Origin: Hymenobacter volaticus
GTDB taxonomy: Bacteria; Bacteroidota; Bacteroidia; Cytophagales; Hymenobacteraceae
Length of the DNA: 64,000 bases
Direction: 5' to 3'
NCBI RefSeq assembly: GCF_022921055.1
Contig: NZ_CP095061.1
Coordinates: forward strand, 3,573,501 to 3,637,500
Part shown: positions 16,005-26,005 of the stretch, piece by piece
Layout of the letters: each line of letters starts with the position of its first letter
Position numbering within the stretch: the stretch's first letter is position 1
Notes under the pieces: generated by a model
Databases searched by the model: none
Told to the model about the DNA's origin: nothing
Seen by the model: the letters and a program-made list of their open reading frames with translations, nothing else
Made by a program: the position numbers and the translations under genes

Positions 16005-17344
16005 TTACGGCCGCCGATTTACGTCCAAGGATTGGTAACCAATCAGCAAATCGGCGCGGGTTCCGGGCGGGCGGTAGTACACGAGCAGGTCGTACTGGTT
16101 TTCCGTTTCTTGGTGACTGCCTTCCCATACGGCACTGTTAGCGCCTTGCGGGGTTTGGGTGGCGTAGATGTAGTTGTAGTAGCCTTGCTTGAGCAAGGCC
16201 TGGCCCGTGTAGAGCTGCGTTTCGGGATTGTAAGTGAGCTTGAACTCGTCTTTGAATTGCCAATCGGTGAGGGCGCCAAGCACGTACACCGGGCCAGCGG
16301 CCGGCTGCTCGGCTTTCAGCTGAAACGTGACGTTGAGGTAGTCGGCATTGGTGGCGCCGTTGCCATATTCGCGGCTTTCAATCACGCGCTGACCGTTGAT
16401 GTCGTCGAATTGCGAGTACGCTTGGCTGGCCCGGGATGCATCGAGTTGAAGCAGCGCGGTACGGGGCGAAGCCGTGGCATCAAGCTGCGCTACCCCAATA
16501 CCGAGAGAGCGGAACGTGCGCAAATCGAAAAAGCGAAACTCGCTTAAGGCTGGAAAGGCGTTTTCGAAATTGAAGTACTGATAGTCGAGTTGGCGTTCGG
16601 CATCGCGCACGAAGGTGGGGCGTAGGTTGTACTTGGCGTTGTCCCACCGGAAATTCTGCCGCAACACCACTTTCACTTCCTGCGCGGGGTTTACCAGCTG
16701 CGTATTATACCGAATGCCGAAGTCGAGCTGCTGCAGGGTGTAACGCTCGGTGCCAGCCACCGGAATACCTTGCTTGAGGGCTATTTGCACACCGTTTTCG
16801 TAGACGAGCAGCCGCCGGCTGAGCAGCGGCGTGTTGCCGGCGCCTTGTACTATCAGCAAGTAATTGCCGGAGAGCTTCACCCGCGGCACTTGTAAGCGGT
16901 AGTGGAAGTACGGCACTTTAGTGTTGACCGACGTGCGGTAGTTGGTGAAGAGAAACTCGTTGATTTCACTCAGAAACTGCATATCCGTCAGATTGGACGG
17001 TTTCCAATCCACATCGCAGTGCACGAGCTTGGCGGTGAGGCGCTGGCTTTGTTCGCCTACAATATCAAACTCCAGCAAAATGGGCTGCTCTTGCGTGATG
17101 GGTACTACGGGCGGGGTGAAAATCTCGTTGGTGCTGCCGGAGGCTACATAGCATTGCACAGTCCGCACATTAGGGTCGTAGGTGTAATCCTGGTAGCGCA
17201 GGGTCCGGTCGGCGTAATACTCTGGGGCTGCTTGCCCGGCCCCGGCAGGACGGCGGGCGGCATTGGGGTCGGTGATGGGCGTACCAAGCGGCACGCAGGC
17301 CGCGGCAAAAAGTAATAGGAAGACGAGGTAAGAGTAACGGGCAT
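16005..17344 (-). pseudogene. DUF5103 / T9SS plug-type lipoprotein, start region out of frame
   Basis: The main frame (16005-17294) opens at a GTG inside what is clearly a lipoprotein signal: translated further up in the same frame it reads RYSYLVFLLLFAAAC. There is no ATG/GTG/TTG upstream before a stop. One added C in the CCC run at 17339-17341 (minus strand) joins an ATG at 17344 to give MPRYSYLVFLLLFAAAC, a perfect lipobox start, and a 446-residue protein. The mature part matches DUF5103, a family linked to the type IX secretion system as a 'plug' protein (DYTYDPNVRTVQCY, QPILLEFDIVGEQSQRL, RADLLIGYQSLDV). It may therefore be an intact gene with a sequencing slip; an unusual ATT start at 17354 is the alternative. 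Confidence 0.82.
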
Positions 17345-17532
17345 AGAGGCGAATGTAGCGCGAACTTTCAGTTTACAACCGAATAAATGAACGAGACGAG
17401 GTAGTAACGCAGTTGCCAAGCGAATAATGTTCTACCCACTTATCATGTGTTCATGTAGAGGTAATGTAGACGTAAACCAGACGAAATAGTACGTTTCGAA
17501 ATTGCGGCCTAAATCTACAGCCCACAAATCCT

Positions 17533-19211
17533 ATGAAACAGACTCCTACCCTTCTTTTGGCGGCCTTGCTTGGCGGTGGTCAGGCGCTAGCGCAAGCTCC
17601 CTGCCCTACCTTGCCTGCCGACCATTTAAGCCAATTCACCTCGATAGAGCCTAGCGTGCAGCAACAAGGCTTGCGCCTACCTTCCACCCACACGTTCCAG
17701 ATGCTGGCGCAGGGCAACATGCCCTATACCAACTCGGCCGACGGCAACATGCTGGAAGCCTTCGACTTTACGGGGTATGCACCCATCAGCGGTAGCAGCA
17801 CCAAAGGCTACCTATCCATCAACCATGAGGGTTCGGGTACTACATCGGGGTCAGCATACTTAGCCTAGACTTTAACGCTACCACCAAGTTGTGGAACGTA
17901 TCGGCCAAGCACCCAGTGAACTTCGCTTCCGTAGCTGGCACTATCAATAATTGCTCGGGTACCGTTACGCCTTGGAGCACGATAGTGACCTGCGAAGAAA
18001 ACACGGGCCCTACCACCCCCACCGATACCAACAATGACGGGTACATGGACTCGGGTTGGAACGTGGAAATCGACCCGGTTACGCACACTGTAAAAGACCA
18101 GAACGGCGATGGCAAACCAGATAAGCTCTGGAAAATGGGGCGCCTCAAGCACGAGAATATCGTGGTGGCCGCTGACCGCCGCACCGCCTACGAAGGGGCT
18201 GATGACGGCTCAGCAAACAGCTTTGTGTACAAGTATGTGGCCACGACTCCCGGTCAGCTTGGCGACGGCAAGCTTTACGCCCTGCGATTGAACGGCGTCA
18301 TCGGCACGGGCACTACGGGCACCTGGATTCAAATTCCGAATTCGACGCCCGTTGAATGCAACAACACCACAACAACTGCTCGCGAGTTGGGAGCCACTAG
18401 CTTCAATGGCGTGGAAGACGTGGAAATCAGCCCGCTGACCGGTCAGATTTACTTCACCGCAAAAGGTCCCGGCACTATCTACCGCTTCACCGACTCGGGA
18501 GCAACGGGTACTACCTTCAGCAACTTCGAAATCTTTGCTGGCAATACGCCCACAAATGCCAACCAAGCCTACACCATCAACTACGGCTCGGGTAGCATCT
18601 CGGAGTTGTGGCGCACCGGCAACGACAACCTGACCTTCGACTCGCATGGCAACCTGTACGTGTTGCAAGATGGTGGCCGCAACCACGTGTGGTTGATCAA
18701 GCCTTGCCACACGCAGGCTTCACCCGCGGTAGAACTGTTCGCCGTGACGCCAACTGGCTGCGAGCCAACCGGTATGACCTTGTCGCCCGACGAGCGGTTC
18801 ATCTTCATTTCGATGCAGAGCCCAGATGATAATACCCAACCAACTATTGATGCCGCTGGTCAATCGGTGGTGTTCAACAAGTCGACGGCGCTTGTTATTG
18901 CCCGCAAAGGTGTCCTAGGCAGCATGCCATTGGGTACTAAAGACAATAAAGCCGAGTTAGCCAAAGCAGACGTGTTCCCGAACCCAGTAAACGGAGCAGA
19001 ACTAACCTTGCAACTTACGCACGGCCAGAAAGAAGCGGCTACCTTAACGGTATACAACACCTTGGGCGCCCGCGTGTTGGAGCAGTCAGCCAACTTAGCT
19101 CAAGGTGTAAACACGCTGAAAGTGCCAGTGAATAAGCTGCAAAGCGGCCAATACAATCTAGTTATTAAAACGGCTACCACTTCCACAACCCGTCCGTTCA
19201 TCAAGCAGTGA
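17533..19211 (+). pseudogene. DUF839/PhoX-like secreted protein with T9SS tail, one frame break
   Basis: Two frames (17533-17868 and an out-of-frame continuation to 19211) read as one 559-residue protein if a G is added to the GGGG run at 17847-17850. The join becomes GTTSGVSILSLDF, restoring continuity. A signal peptide (LLLAALLGGGQALAQ) starts it. The body resembles DUF839/PhoX-like beta-propeller phosphatases: YLSINHEGSG, ENTGPTTPTDTNNDG, VWLIKPCHTQ, and GMTLSPDERFIFISMQSP. The end (VFPNPVNGAELTLQL... SGQYNLVIKT) is a T9SS type-A sorting domain, so it should be secreted or surface-anchored. Calcium-dependent phosphatase activity is a family-level guess. Confidence 0.82.
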
Positions 19212-20128
19212 GGTTTCGCCTGATTCTCTTTCTAACCATTCTTTTTGTTGCCCTGCACAGTGTGCAGGGCAACACTTGTTTGGCGCAATGCCCTTCAAAA
19301 ATTTCTTTTTCGCTGGTTAACTCGTTAGCCCAGCCGGGCTGCATCACCGAATTGAACTTGCGAGGCCAGAATCTGGAGCTTCTGCCACCAAGCGTGGGGC
19401 AGTTGCGGCGGCTGCGCTTGTTATTCGCCCACGAGAACCACCTGCGGCACCTACCCGAAGACCTCACGAAGCTGGACAGCCTGCGGGTGTTATTTCTAAA
19501 CAAGAACGGCTTACTGGACTTGCCGCCAACAATCGGTAACCTGCACCGACTGCGCCAATTGCAGATAGAGCAGAATATGCTGACCGAGTTGCCGCCCAGC
19601 ATTGGAACGCTAGACAGCTTGCATTACCTGCTAGGCGCGTACAACAACTTCACGTCGCTACCCGAACAACTAGGGCGGTTAGCCCAGCTAGAGTATTGCG
19701 ATATTTCGCACAATCAACTGCTTTATCTGCCTACTTCCATTAGTGCCTTGCGCGAACTGCGCTACGTGTACCTCAACGACAACAAGCTGCAAAGTTTGCC
19801 CGCTCAACTTGGCGCACTCAGCAAGCTACAGGAGCTGAACGTGAGCAACAATCAGCTAGAGCAGCTGCCGGCCAGTATCGGCGACTGTGCAGACCTGAAG
19901 GTTCTTATTCTATCGGGCAACCAACTCAAAAGCTTGCCCAAGAGCATTGGCAAGCTGACCAACTTGGAAATGCTGATTGCCAATGAAAACCAACTAACGG
20001 CGCTACCCCGCTCGATAGCAAAGCTGAAGAAGCTGAAAACGATTATTGTAAAGCAAAACGCCTTCACACCGGAAGCCCGCCGCCAAGCAGAAGCCGCCTT
20101 GCCGGACACGAAATTCTATTTTCAATGA
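19208..20128 (+). CDS. exported leucine-rich-repeat protein
   Basis: A 306-residue protein beginning at GTG 19208, which overlaps the previous stop (GTGA), and ending at a TGA that overlaps the next start (ATGA). Residues 1-26 form a signal peptide (LILFLTILFVALHSVQG). From about residue 45, roughly ten 23-residue repeats follow the LPxxIGxLxxLxxLxxxxN pattern (for example LPPSIGTLDSLHYL, LPKSIGKLTNLEML). These are the plant/bacterial-type LRRs that build a curved binding surface. No catalytic domain is present, so it probably serves recognition or adhesion outside the cytoplasm. It has no T9SS tail of its own. Confidence 0.9.
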   Translation: MRFRLILFLTILFVALHSVQGNTCLAQCPSKISFSLVNSLAQPGCITELNLRGQNLELLPPSVGQLRRLRLLFAHENHLRHLPEDLTKLDSLRVLFLNKNGLLDLPPTIGNLHRLRQLQIEQNMLTELPPSIGTLDSLHYLLGAYNNFTSLPEQLGRLAQLEYCDISHNQLLYLPTSISALRELRYVYLNDNKLQSLPAQLGALSKLQELNVSNNQLEQLPASIGDCADLKVLILSGNQLKSLPKSIGKLTNLEMLIANENQLTALPRSIAKLKKLKTIIVKQNAFTPEARRQAEAALPDTKFYFQ

Positions 20129-21943
20129 ACAGTACCTTTTCTCGTTTCCAGGTGATTGGCCGCCCGCTGCTACTCGGGCTGGCGGGGGTGCTGTTCTCGT
20201 TTGCGGTACTGCGTAAAACGCCGGTTGAGCAAGTGAAAGACTATTACAGCAGCCACCTCCGCCAGCTTCATTCTGCCCTCACCCACTTTCAGGAAGTCAC
20301 TTACCAAGCCGACACCACAGCGCTGCGCGCGCAGTTTGCCGCGTGCCGGACAGAATACAAGCAATTGGAGTTTGCCGTGGAATACTACTATCCACACGCG
20401 GCCTCGCGCATCAACGGTGCGGCTCTGCCCGAAACCGAACCCGGCGAGCCCGGCGAAGTCATTCCGCCCACCGGCTTTCAGGTGCTGGAAGAATTTGTGT
20501 ACGCCGCGCCTGACTCCCGGACCAACCGGGACCTAATTCATCAGGAGCTAGATAACCTGCTGTACCAGGTGCGCCATTTAGAACAGCAGGCCCCTACTTA
20601 GCCTTTTCCGACGCTGAAATATTCGACGCCGTGCGGCTCAACTTGTACCGTTTGGCGGCCAAAGGCATATCGGGGTTTGATTCGCCAGCGTCTCATGCGT
20701 CGTTGCCAGAGGCGGCCGTCACGCTGAAAGCAAGCCGAGACGTATTGGCTGCGTTTGATGTACCCAAGCTTTAACTGCGCAATTAGAACAATGTGCGGCG
20801 GCTGTGGCGGCACCCAACCAAGACTTCAATAGCTTCGACCGGGCCCGGTTCTTTGTGCGTTACTTCAACCCGGCGCTAGCGTCGCTACGGCAGGCGCAGG
20901 TGCAGTTGCACATTCCGTTTGTCGCGGCTAAGCGGGCCTTACGCGCTGATGCAGTTGGCTATTTTGTAGCCGATGCGTTCGACGCTTCCTTTTTCGCGCC
21001 CGCCGATGCGGCGGCGCCCACGCCTGCGGTACTCGCCTTGGGAGAAGCGTTATTCAAGGAGCCTGTGTTATCGGGCAAGGCGGGCCGTTCGTGCGCTAGC
21101 TGCCACGTGCCGAGCCGCGCTTACACCGATGGGCTCAAGGTGAACAGCTCGTTGCTGGCTGATGCTGGCCTAGAACGCAACACCCCCACCCTGCTCAACG
21201 CCGCCCTGCAACCCGACCAATTCTACGACAGCCGCGTGCATTATTTGGAAGATCAAGTACACGCTGTGGTGTCCAACAAAGCCGAAATGGGCGGCCAACT
21301 GAGTGAAGCTCCTGCGCTGCTCCGCAAGAAAGGCACCTATGCCAAACTATTTGCCAAAGCGTTTGCCAACGACAAACAGCCCCTCACCGAACACAACATT
21401 CGGCGCGCCGTAGCCACCTACGTCCGCTCCTTGGTGCGCCTCAACAGCCGCTTCGACCAATACCTACGCGGCGATACCACTGTGGTAAAGCCACAGGAAA
21501 TCCTCGGCTTCAACCTGTTCATGGGCAAAGCGCAGTGCGGCACGTGCCACTACATGCCCCTGTTCAGCGGCACCGTGCCGCCCCTCTACGACAAAACCGA
21601 AAGCGAAGTGCTCGGCGTGCCCGCCACTGCCGATACGCTGCACCCCAAGCTAGATGGAGACCAAGGCAAGTTTCTGCTCTACGGCGTTGCCCACCAGAAG
21701 CATGCCTTCAAAACGCCCACCGTCCGCAATGCTGCCCTTACCGCGCCTTACATGCACAACGGCGTGTACCAGACCTTGGAGCAGGTCATGGACTTCTACA
21801 ACAAAGGCGGCGGGGCCGGCATGGGCCTAGACGTACCAACCCAAACCCTAGCCGAAGACCAGTTGAATTTAACTCAGACCGAGCAACAAGCAATTATTGC
21901 CTTCATCAAGTCCTTGTCGGATGCGCGGGAGGTGGCGTATTGA
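20125..21943 (+). pseudogene. di-haem cytochrome c peroxidase, two frame breaks
   Basis: Three consecutive frames make one 606-residue protein if one C is added in the CCCC run at 20591-20594 and one near the CCC at 20763-20765. The middle frame reads YLAFSDAEIFDAVRLNLYRL. N-terminal residues form a membrane anchor/signal (PLLLGLAGVLFSFAVL). The N-terminal ~220 residues are a helical domain found in Bacteroidota peroxidase-like proteins. The C-terminal part is MauG/CCP-like with two haem motifs, CASCH and CGTCH, and axial-ligand regions such as FKTPTVRNAALTAPYMHNG. Such periplasmic enzymes reduce H2O2 with electrons from c-type cytochromes. The ATGA overlap with the LRR gene implies coupling. 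Confidence 0.85.
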
Positions 21944-21948
21944 CGTAA

Positions 21949-22002
21949 CAGCGGGCTCCTGCTTGGTGCGTCATTTCTGACGCACCAAGCAGGAGCCCGC
22001 TG
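21949..22002 (+). terminator. 25-bp-arm hairpin after the peroxidase gene
   Basis: 21949-21973 pairs perfectly with 21978-22002 over a TTTC loop, five bases after the peroxidase stop. GC-rich core (GCGGGCTCCTGC) but no U-tract after it. Confidence 0.75.
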
Positions 22003-22167
22003 AGCCCTCAGATGCTGCGCCACTCCTAGCCATGCTATTACTCGAAGCGCGACCTTCGCATCATCCGGTTTTTACTAGGTCACAGCAATAGCAAAACTAC
22101 TGAAATCTACCCACGTGGCCCAGAGTACTCGCCTCACTTCGCCGTTGATAACCTGAGACTGTAGAAC

Positions 22168-22215
22168 CAAGCCTCCGGGAAGCATACTTGAATTGGTATG
22201 CTTCCCGGAGGCTTG
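22168..22215. repeat. 20-bp-arm inverted repeat upstream of the lysozyme gene
   Basis: Perfect 20-bp arms at 22168-22187 and 22196-22215 with an 8-base loop (TTGAATTG). It carries no T-run. The stretch 22003-22167 between it and the previous hairpin holds only a minus-strand frame (22075-22287) that I do not recognise. It could be a terminator for that remnant or the boundary of the AT-rich insert. Confidence 0.55.
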
Positions 22216-22293
22216 TTGTATATACAGCGTAGCTTGCAGGACCTTACGCCTACCCCAGGTTTCGACAATCCAAATGGTAGCTATCATTTAAAA

Positions 22294-23019
22294 ATGAAAA
22301 GAAAACTTTTGGTAATAGTGACCCTTGGGATACTGATAATAGTGTCAGTAGCATTTATGTTCTACCAAGGACTACTAAGGTTAAATTATCCTTCCTATGA
22401 ACAGTTTCCTATTCAGGGAATTGATATTTCTCATCATCAAGGTGACATTGATTGGAATGAATTAACAAAAGATAAGATTTCTTTTGTATTCATAAAAGCA
22501 ACCGAGGGTGGAGATTTTAAAGACCCGAAATTTCAAGCAAATTGGGCAAATGCCAAAAACACAAACCTTTTAGTTGGTGCATATCATTTTTACAGACTTT
22601 GCAAGACTGGAACTGAGCAGGCAAACAACTTTATGTCAACTGTTCCAAAAAATGATAAAAATCTGCCACCAGTGATTGACTTAGAACTCGGAGGAAACTG
22701 CCAAACTAACAAGACTGACGAACAAATAATACAGGAAATTCAGGACTATATTAACATAATAAAAGAGCATTATGGACAGGCACCTATTATTTATGTAACA
22801 ATTGAATTTTATGATAAATTTTTACAAAATCGTTTTACAGACTATCCTATTTGGATACGCGACATACACTCCAAGCCTGAACTCTCCGATAAAAGGAGCT
22901 GGACTTTTTGGCAATTTGCTAACAGAGGGCACATAAAAGGTATAAATGGATATGTTGACTTCAACGTATTTAATGGTGACAAGAGTAAATTTCAAGAATT
23001 AATAAGAAAAGGTGAATAA
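22294..23019 (+). CDS. GH25 family lysozyme-like glycosidase, probably transferred
   Basis: About 241 residues from the ATG at 22294. An N-terminal membrane anchor/signal (LLVIVTLGILIIVSVAFMF) is followed by a full GH25 (Chalaropsis-type muramidase) domain: GIDISHHQGDIDW at the start, VFIKATEGGDFKDPKF, AYHFYRLC, and the acidic VIDLELGG catalytic motif, then IYVTIEFYDKF and FWQFANRGHIKGINGYVD. It would cleave peptidoglycan beta-1,4 bonds outside the cytoplasm. The gene is strikingly AT-rich with AAA/ATA-rich codon use, unlike both flanks, which points to acquisition from an AT-rich bacteroidete. It could be a cell-wall remodelling or antagonistic enzyme. Confidence 0.9.
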   Translation: MKRKLLVIVTLGILIIVSVAFMFYQGLLRLNYPSYEQFPIQGIDISHHQGDIDWNELTKDKISFVFIKATEGGDFKDPKFQANWANAKNTNLLVGAYHFYRLCKTGTEQANNFMSTVPKNDKNLPPVIDLELGGNCQTNKTDEQIIQEIQDYINIIKEHYGQAPIIYVTIEFYDKFLQNRFTDYPIWIRDIHSKPELSDKRSWTFWQFANRGHIKGINGYVDFNVFNGDKSKFQELIRKGE

Positions 23020-23174
23020 CACGGGTTTTATGTTAAGCAGAGCAATGTACAAACTTGAACTTTGTGCTGAAATTAATTTAAGCTAATCTTATTTGCTATG
23101 CTTTAGCATAGCGGTACATTTTGCAATAATGAATGCTATTACTGCACAAGGCTCAAACTGTCCGTTGAAAAACA

Positions 23175-23216
23175 GAAAAGCCCCGCTCAAAGCACATAGC
23201 TTCGGCGGGGCTTTTT
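23175..23216 (-). terminator. terminator of the ABC-F gene
   Basis: GAAAAGCCCCGC (23175-23186) pairs with GCGGGGCTTTTT (23205-23216, one wobble) around an 18-base loop that contains a small inner AAGC/GCTT stem. The A-run on the left serves as the U-tract for minus-strand transcription. Confidence 0.75.
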
Positions 23217-23234
23217 CTTTACTAAGGCAAAGAT

Positions 23235-25144
23235 TTACATCTCCGCCAGTGCTTCCCAACGGTCGTTGAGTTGGGCTAGTTCTTTTTTCACCTGCTCAAA
23301 TTTCAACGTGGCGTCCTTCAATTGAGAGGCATTCTGATAGATCTGTGGGTCGGCGAGCTGCTTTTCATAAACAGCTAGTTCTTTTTCCCGCTCGTCAATT
23401 TTCTTTTCCACTTCAGCCAGCTCTTTCAAGGCTTTTTTCTGGTCAGGTGAAGGAGTCTTGGCAGGTGCGGCTTCTACTTTGGGCTCGGATTTGGGCAGCG
23501 GCTTAGGCACCGAGGGCGAAGGCAAACCCGCTTTCTTGGCGGCCTTTTCGCGGTCTTCCTGCCACTGCTCGTACTCGGCGTAGGTGCCGGGGTACTCTTT
23601 GAGCTGATAGTCTTCAATGTACCAGATCTTGTTGGCCACATTCTCCACGAAGAACCGGTCGTGGCTGATGACGATGTAAGTGCCTTCGTACTGATCCAGA
23701 GCCTGAATCAGGATGTTCACCGACTGCATGTCCAGGTGGTTGGTCGGCTCGTCGAGGAGCAGGAAGTTGGCTTCTGAAATCAGGGTTTTAGCTAAGGCTA
23801 CGCGGCTTTTCTCGCCCCGCTGAGCACCTTGATTTTCTTGTAGACTTCCTCGCCCGTGAATAGGAACGAACCCAGTACGGAACGCAGCTCCATTTCAGTG
23901 CGCCGCGAACCAGCCTCAATCATCTCTTGCAGAATCTCGTTTTCGATGCGCAAGCTTTCCAACTGGTGCTGCGCATAGAACGACATGATGACGTTGTGGC
24001 CCAACTGGTGGTTGCCGTTGGTGGGCGCCTCCTGACCGGCCACCAAGCGCATGAGCGTAGATTTACCTTTGCCGTTGGCTCCAATGAGGGCAATTTTGTC
24101 GCCACGCTCGATGTGCACGTGCGTGTCGCGGAAGATGATTTTCTCGCCGTATTTCTTGCCCACGTGCTCCATGCGCAGAATGTGGCGGCCCGGCGTCACG
24201 GTGAAATTGAACTTGATGTTCACGCGGGCATCATCACCGGCTACGTCCTCGATGCGCTCCAGTTTGTCTAGGGCTTTCACGCGGCTTTGGGCCTGCTTAG
24301 CCTTGCTGGCCTTGGCCTTGAACCGCTCAATGAAGCGCTCGGCCTGCTTGATTTGGGCCTGCTGGTTCTCGAAAGCGCCTTTCTGAATCAGGTTACGCTC
24401 TTCTTTTTCCTCGATGTAGTACGAGTAGTTGCCAGCGTAAGGCACCAGCTTGCCGCCCGTCACTTCCACAGTGGTGTTGGTGGTGCGGTCCAGGAACTCC
24501 CGGTCGTGACTCACAATGATAACGGCACCTTCGTAGCCCGCCAAGTAGTTCTCTATCCACTTAATCGACGGCAAGTCCAAGTGGTTGGTTGGTTCGTCGA
24601 GGAGCAGCAGTGAAGGTTGCTGGAGCAGGATTTTGGCCAGCATCACGCGCATGCGCCAGCCACCCGAAAACAGCTTCAGTGGCTTTTGCAGCTCTTCGGT
24701 GGTAAAGCCAAGACCTTCCAGAATCTCTTCGGCGCGGGCCTGCATGGTGTAGCCGCCCAACGACTCGAAGCGCTCCTGCAAATCGGCCAGCTTCTCGACC
24801 AAGTCATCGGTGTAGTTGGTTTCAAACTCCTGCAACACCGCGTCGATCTTCTTCTGCACTTCCAGGGCTTCGGCAAACGCCTGCATGGCCACAATCAGAA
24901 TCGGCTCGTGCGAGTCGTAGCTAAGCAAGTCCTGGTTCAGGAAGCCTAAGCTGACGTCCTTGCTCATGGAGATGCTGCCGCCGTCGGGCTTGTACTCGCC
25001 CACCAGAATGCGCAGCAGCGTGGATTTGCCCCGGCCATTGAGCCCAATTAGGCCAATTTTATCCTTGGGCTTTATGTGGAGGTTGGCTTTGTCGTAAAGC
25101 GTACGGGAGCCAAAATGAAAGTCTAGGTCGCTAATCGAAATCAT
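23235..25144 (-). pseudogene. ABC-F family ATPase (Uup-like), frame break in second signature motif
   Basis: Two ABC cassettes on one chain. Cassette 1 has Walker A GLNGRGKST, signature FSGGWRMR and LLLLDEPTNHLDL. A basic linker (RFIERFKAKASKAKQAQSR) follows, then cassette 2 with GANGKGKST. The frame breaks at the second signature: it reads LSGARKAA then a stop. Adding one G to the GGGG run (23814-23817 on the plus strand) restores LSGGEKSRVALAKTL and continues to LLLDEPTNHLDMQS, ISHDRFF and a C-terminal charged coiled coil (KKALKELAEVEKKIDE). The restored length is 636 residues, usual for Uup-type ABC-F translation factors acting on ribosomes. A sequencing slip is more likely than true loss. 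Confidence 0.87.
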
Positions 25145-25164
25145 CCTACTTTGCTATGAAGCTG

Positions 25165-25172
25165 CAAAGGTA
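25165..25172 (-). promoter_or_regulatory. candidate -7 element for the ABC-F gene
   Basis: On the minus strand this reads TACCTTTG, an exact TANNTTTG match 20 bases before the ATG at 25144. Confidence 0.5.
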
Positions 25173-25330
25173 CGAGGTTTAGGTAGAGGAGCTTTATTCA
25201 ACTCCTGTTAAAGACCAGAACATAATGCTCTGATAAAAAATCTCATCTTTTTCCCTAAGGAAAGGCACAACCAACGGGTGACTATTCTTCCGAAAGCACG
25301 AATTGTGAAAGCGCACTTGCTATGACCTAA

Positions 25331-25930
25331 ATGGATATAACAGACAAACTACTCCTTATCCTGGATTTGGATGAGACGCTTATCCACGCCTCAACCAAGG
25401 AACTAGACCGGCCGGCTGATTTTACCTTATTCGACTATCATATCTATATACGCCCTCACCTAACAGAGTTCCTCATCGGTTGCAGTCACCATTTTAGGCT
25501 GGCCATCTGGTCATCGGCCTCCGATGATTACGTGGCAGAAGTGACCAAACATATTGTTCCGGCTTCTATCCCGCTTGATTTTGTTTGGGGCCGGAGCCGC
25601 TGCACCTACTGCTTCCACAACGCAGCCTTCGAAGAATTAGGGTACCCCGATTCTCACAGTCACTACGATTACGTCAAGGTACTCAAGAAACTTCGGCGGC
25701 GCGGCTACGATTTGGACAGGGTACTGATAGTGGATGACACGCCCTCGAAGGCCAAGCGCAACTATGGCAACGCCATTTATCCTACCGAATACCTTGGGCA
25801 ATTGCATGACAACGAACTAATCCTGCTCTTACGCTATTTAGCCCAGTTCAAGGATGTAGGCAACGTTCGATCCATTGAGAAAAGAGATTGGCAAAATCGT
25901 ACGGACCTTGTTTGGGAGACAAGCTCATAA
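25331..25930 (+). CDS. FCP1/NIF-like HAD phosphatase
   Basis: A 199-residue HAD-superfamily protein. Motif I LILDLDETLIHAS (DxDxT) at about residues 9-21 is the catalytic aspartate loop; motif II is near LAIWSSASDDY; the metal-binding motif III/IV is IVDDTPSKAKRNYGNAI. The IYIRPHLTEFL and VWSSA-type segments are those of the NLI-interacting-factor/FCP1 homology domain, better known in eukaryotic CTD phosphatases. A bacterial substrate is not known. No signal peptide. The gene stands alone between the ABC-F gene and a transglutaminase-like gene. Confidence 0.87.
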   Translation: MDITDKLLLILDLDETLIHASTKELDRPADFTLFDYHIYIRPHLTEFLIGCSHHFRLAIWSSASDDYVAEVTKHIVPASIPLDFVWGRSRCTYCFHNAAFEELGYPDSHSHYDYVKVLKKLRRRGYDLDRVLIVDDTPSKAKRNYGNAIYPTEYLGQLHDNELILLLRYLAQFKDVGNVRSIEKRDWQNRTDLVWETSS

Positions 25931-26005
25931 GGCTGGTACGCTACGCTTGCTTACAACCGAATAACTATTTCCATCTATTCCACCTGCAACTCCAGCAGCG
26001 TATCA

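Noticed and set aside
17352..17354. ATT as start codon of the DUF5103 gene
   Set aside because: Possible, but a missing C in the adjacent run gives a normal ATG start and fits the window-wide pattern better.
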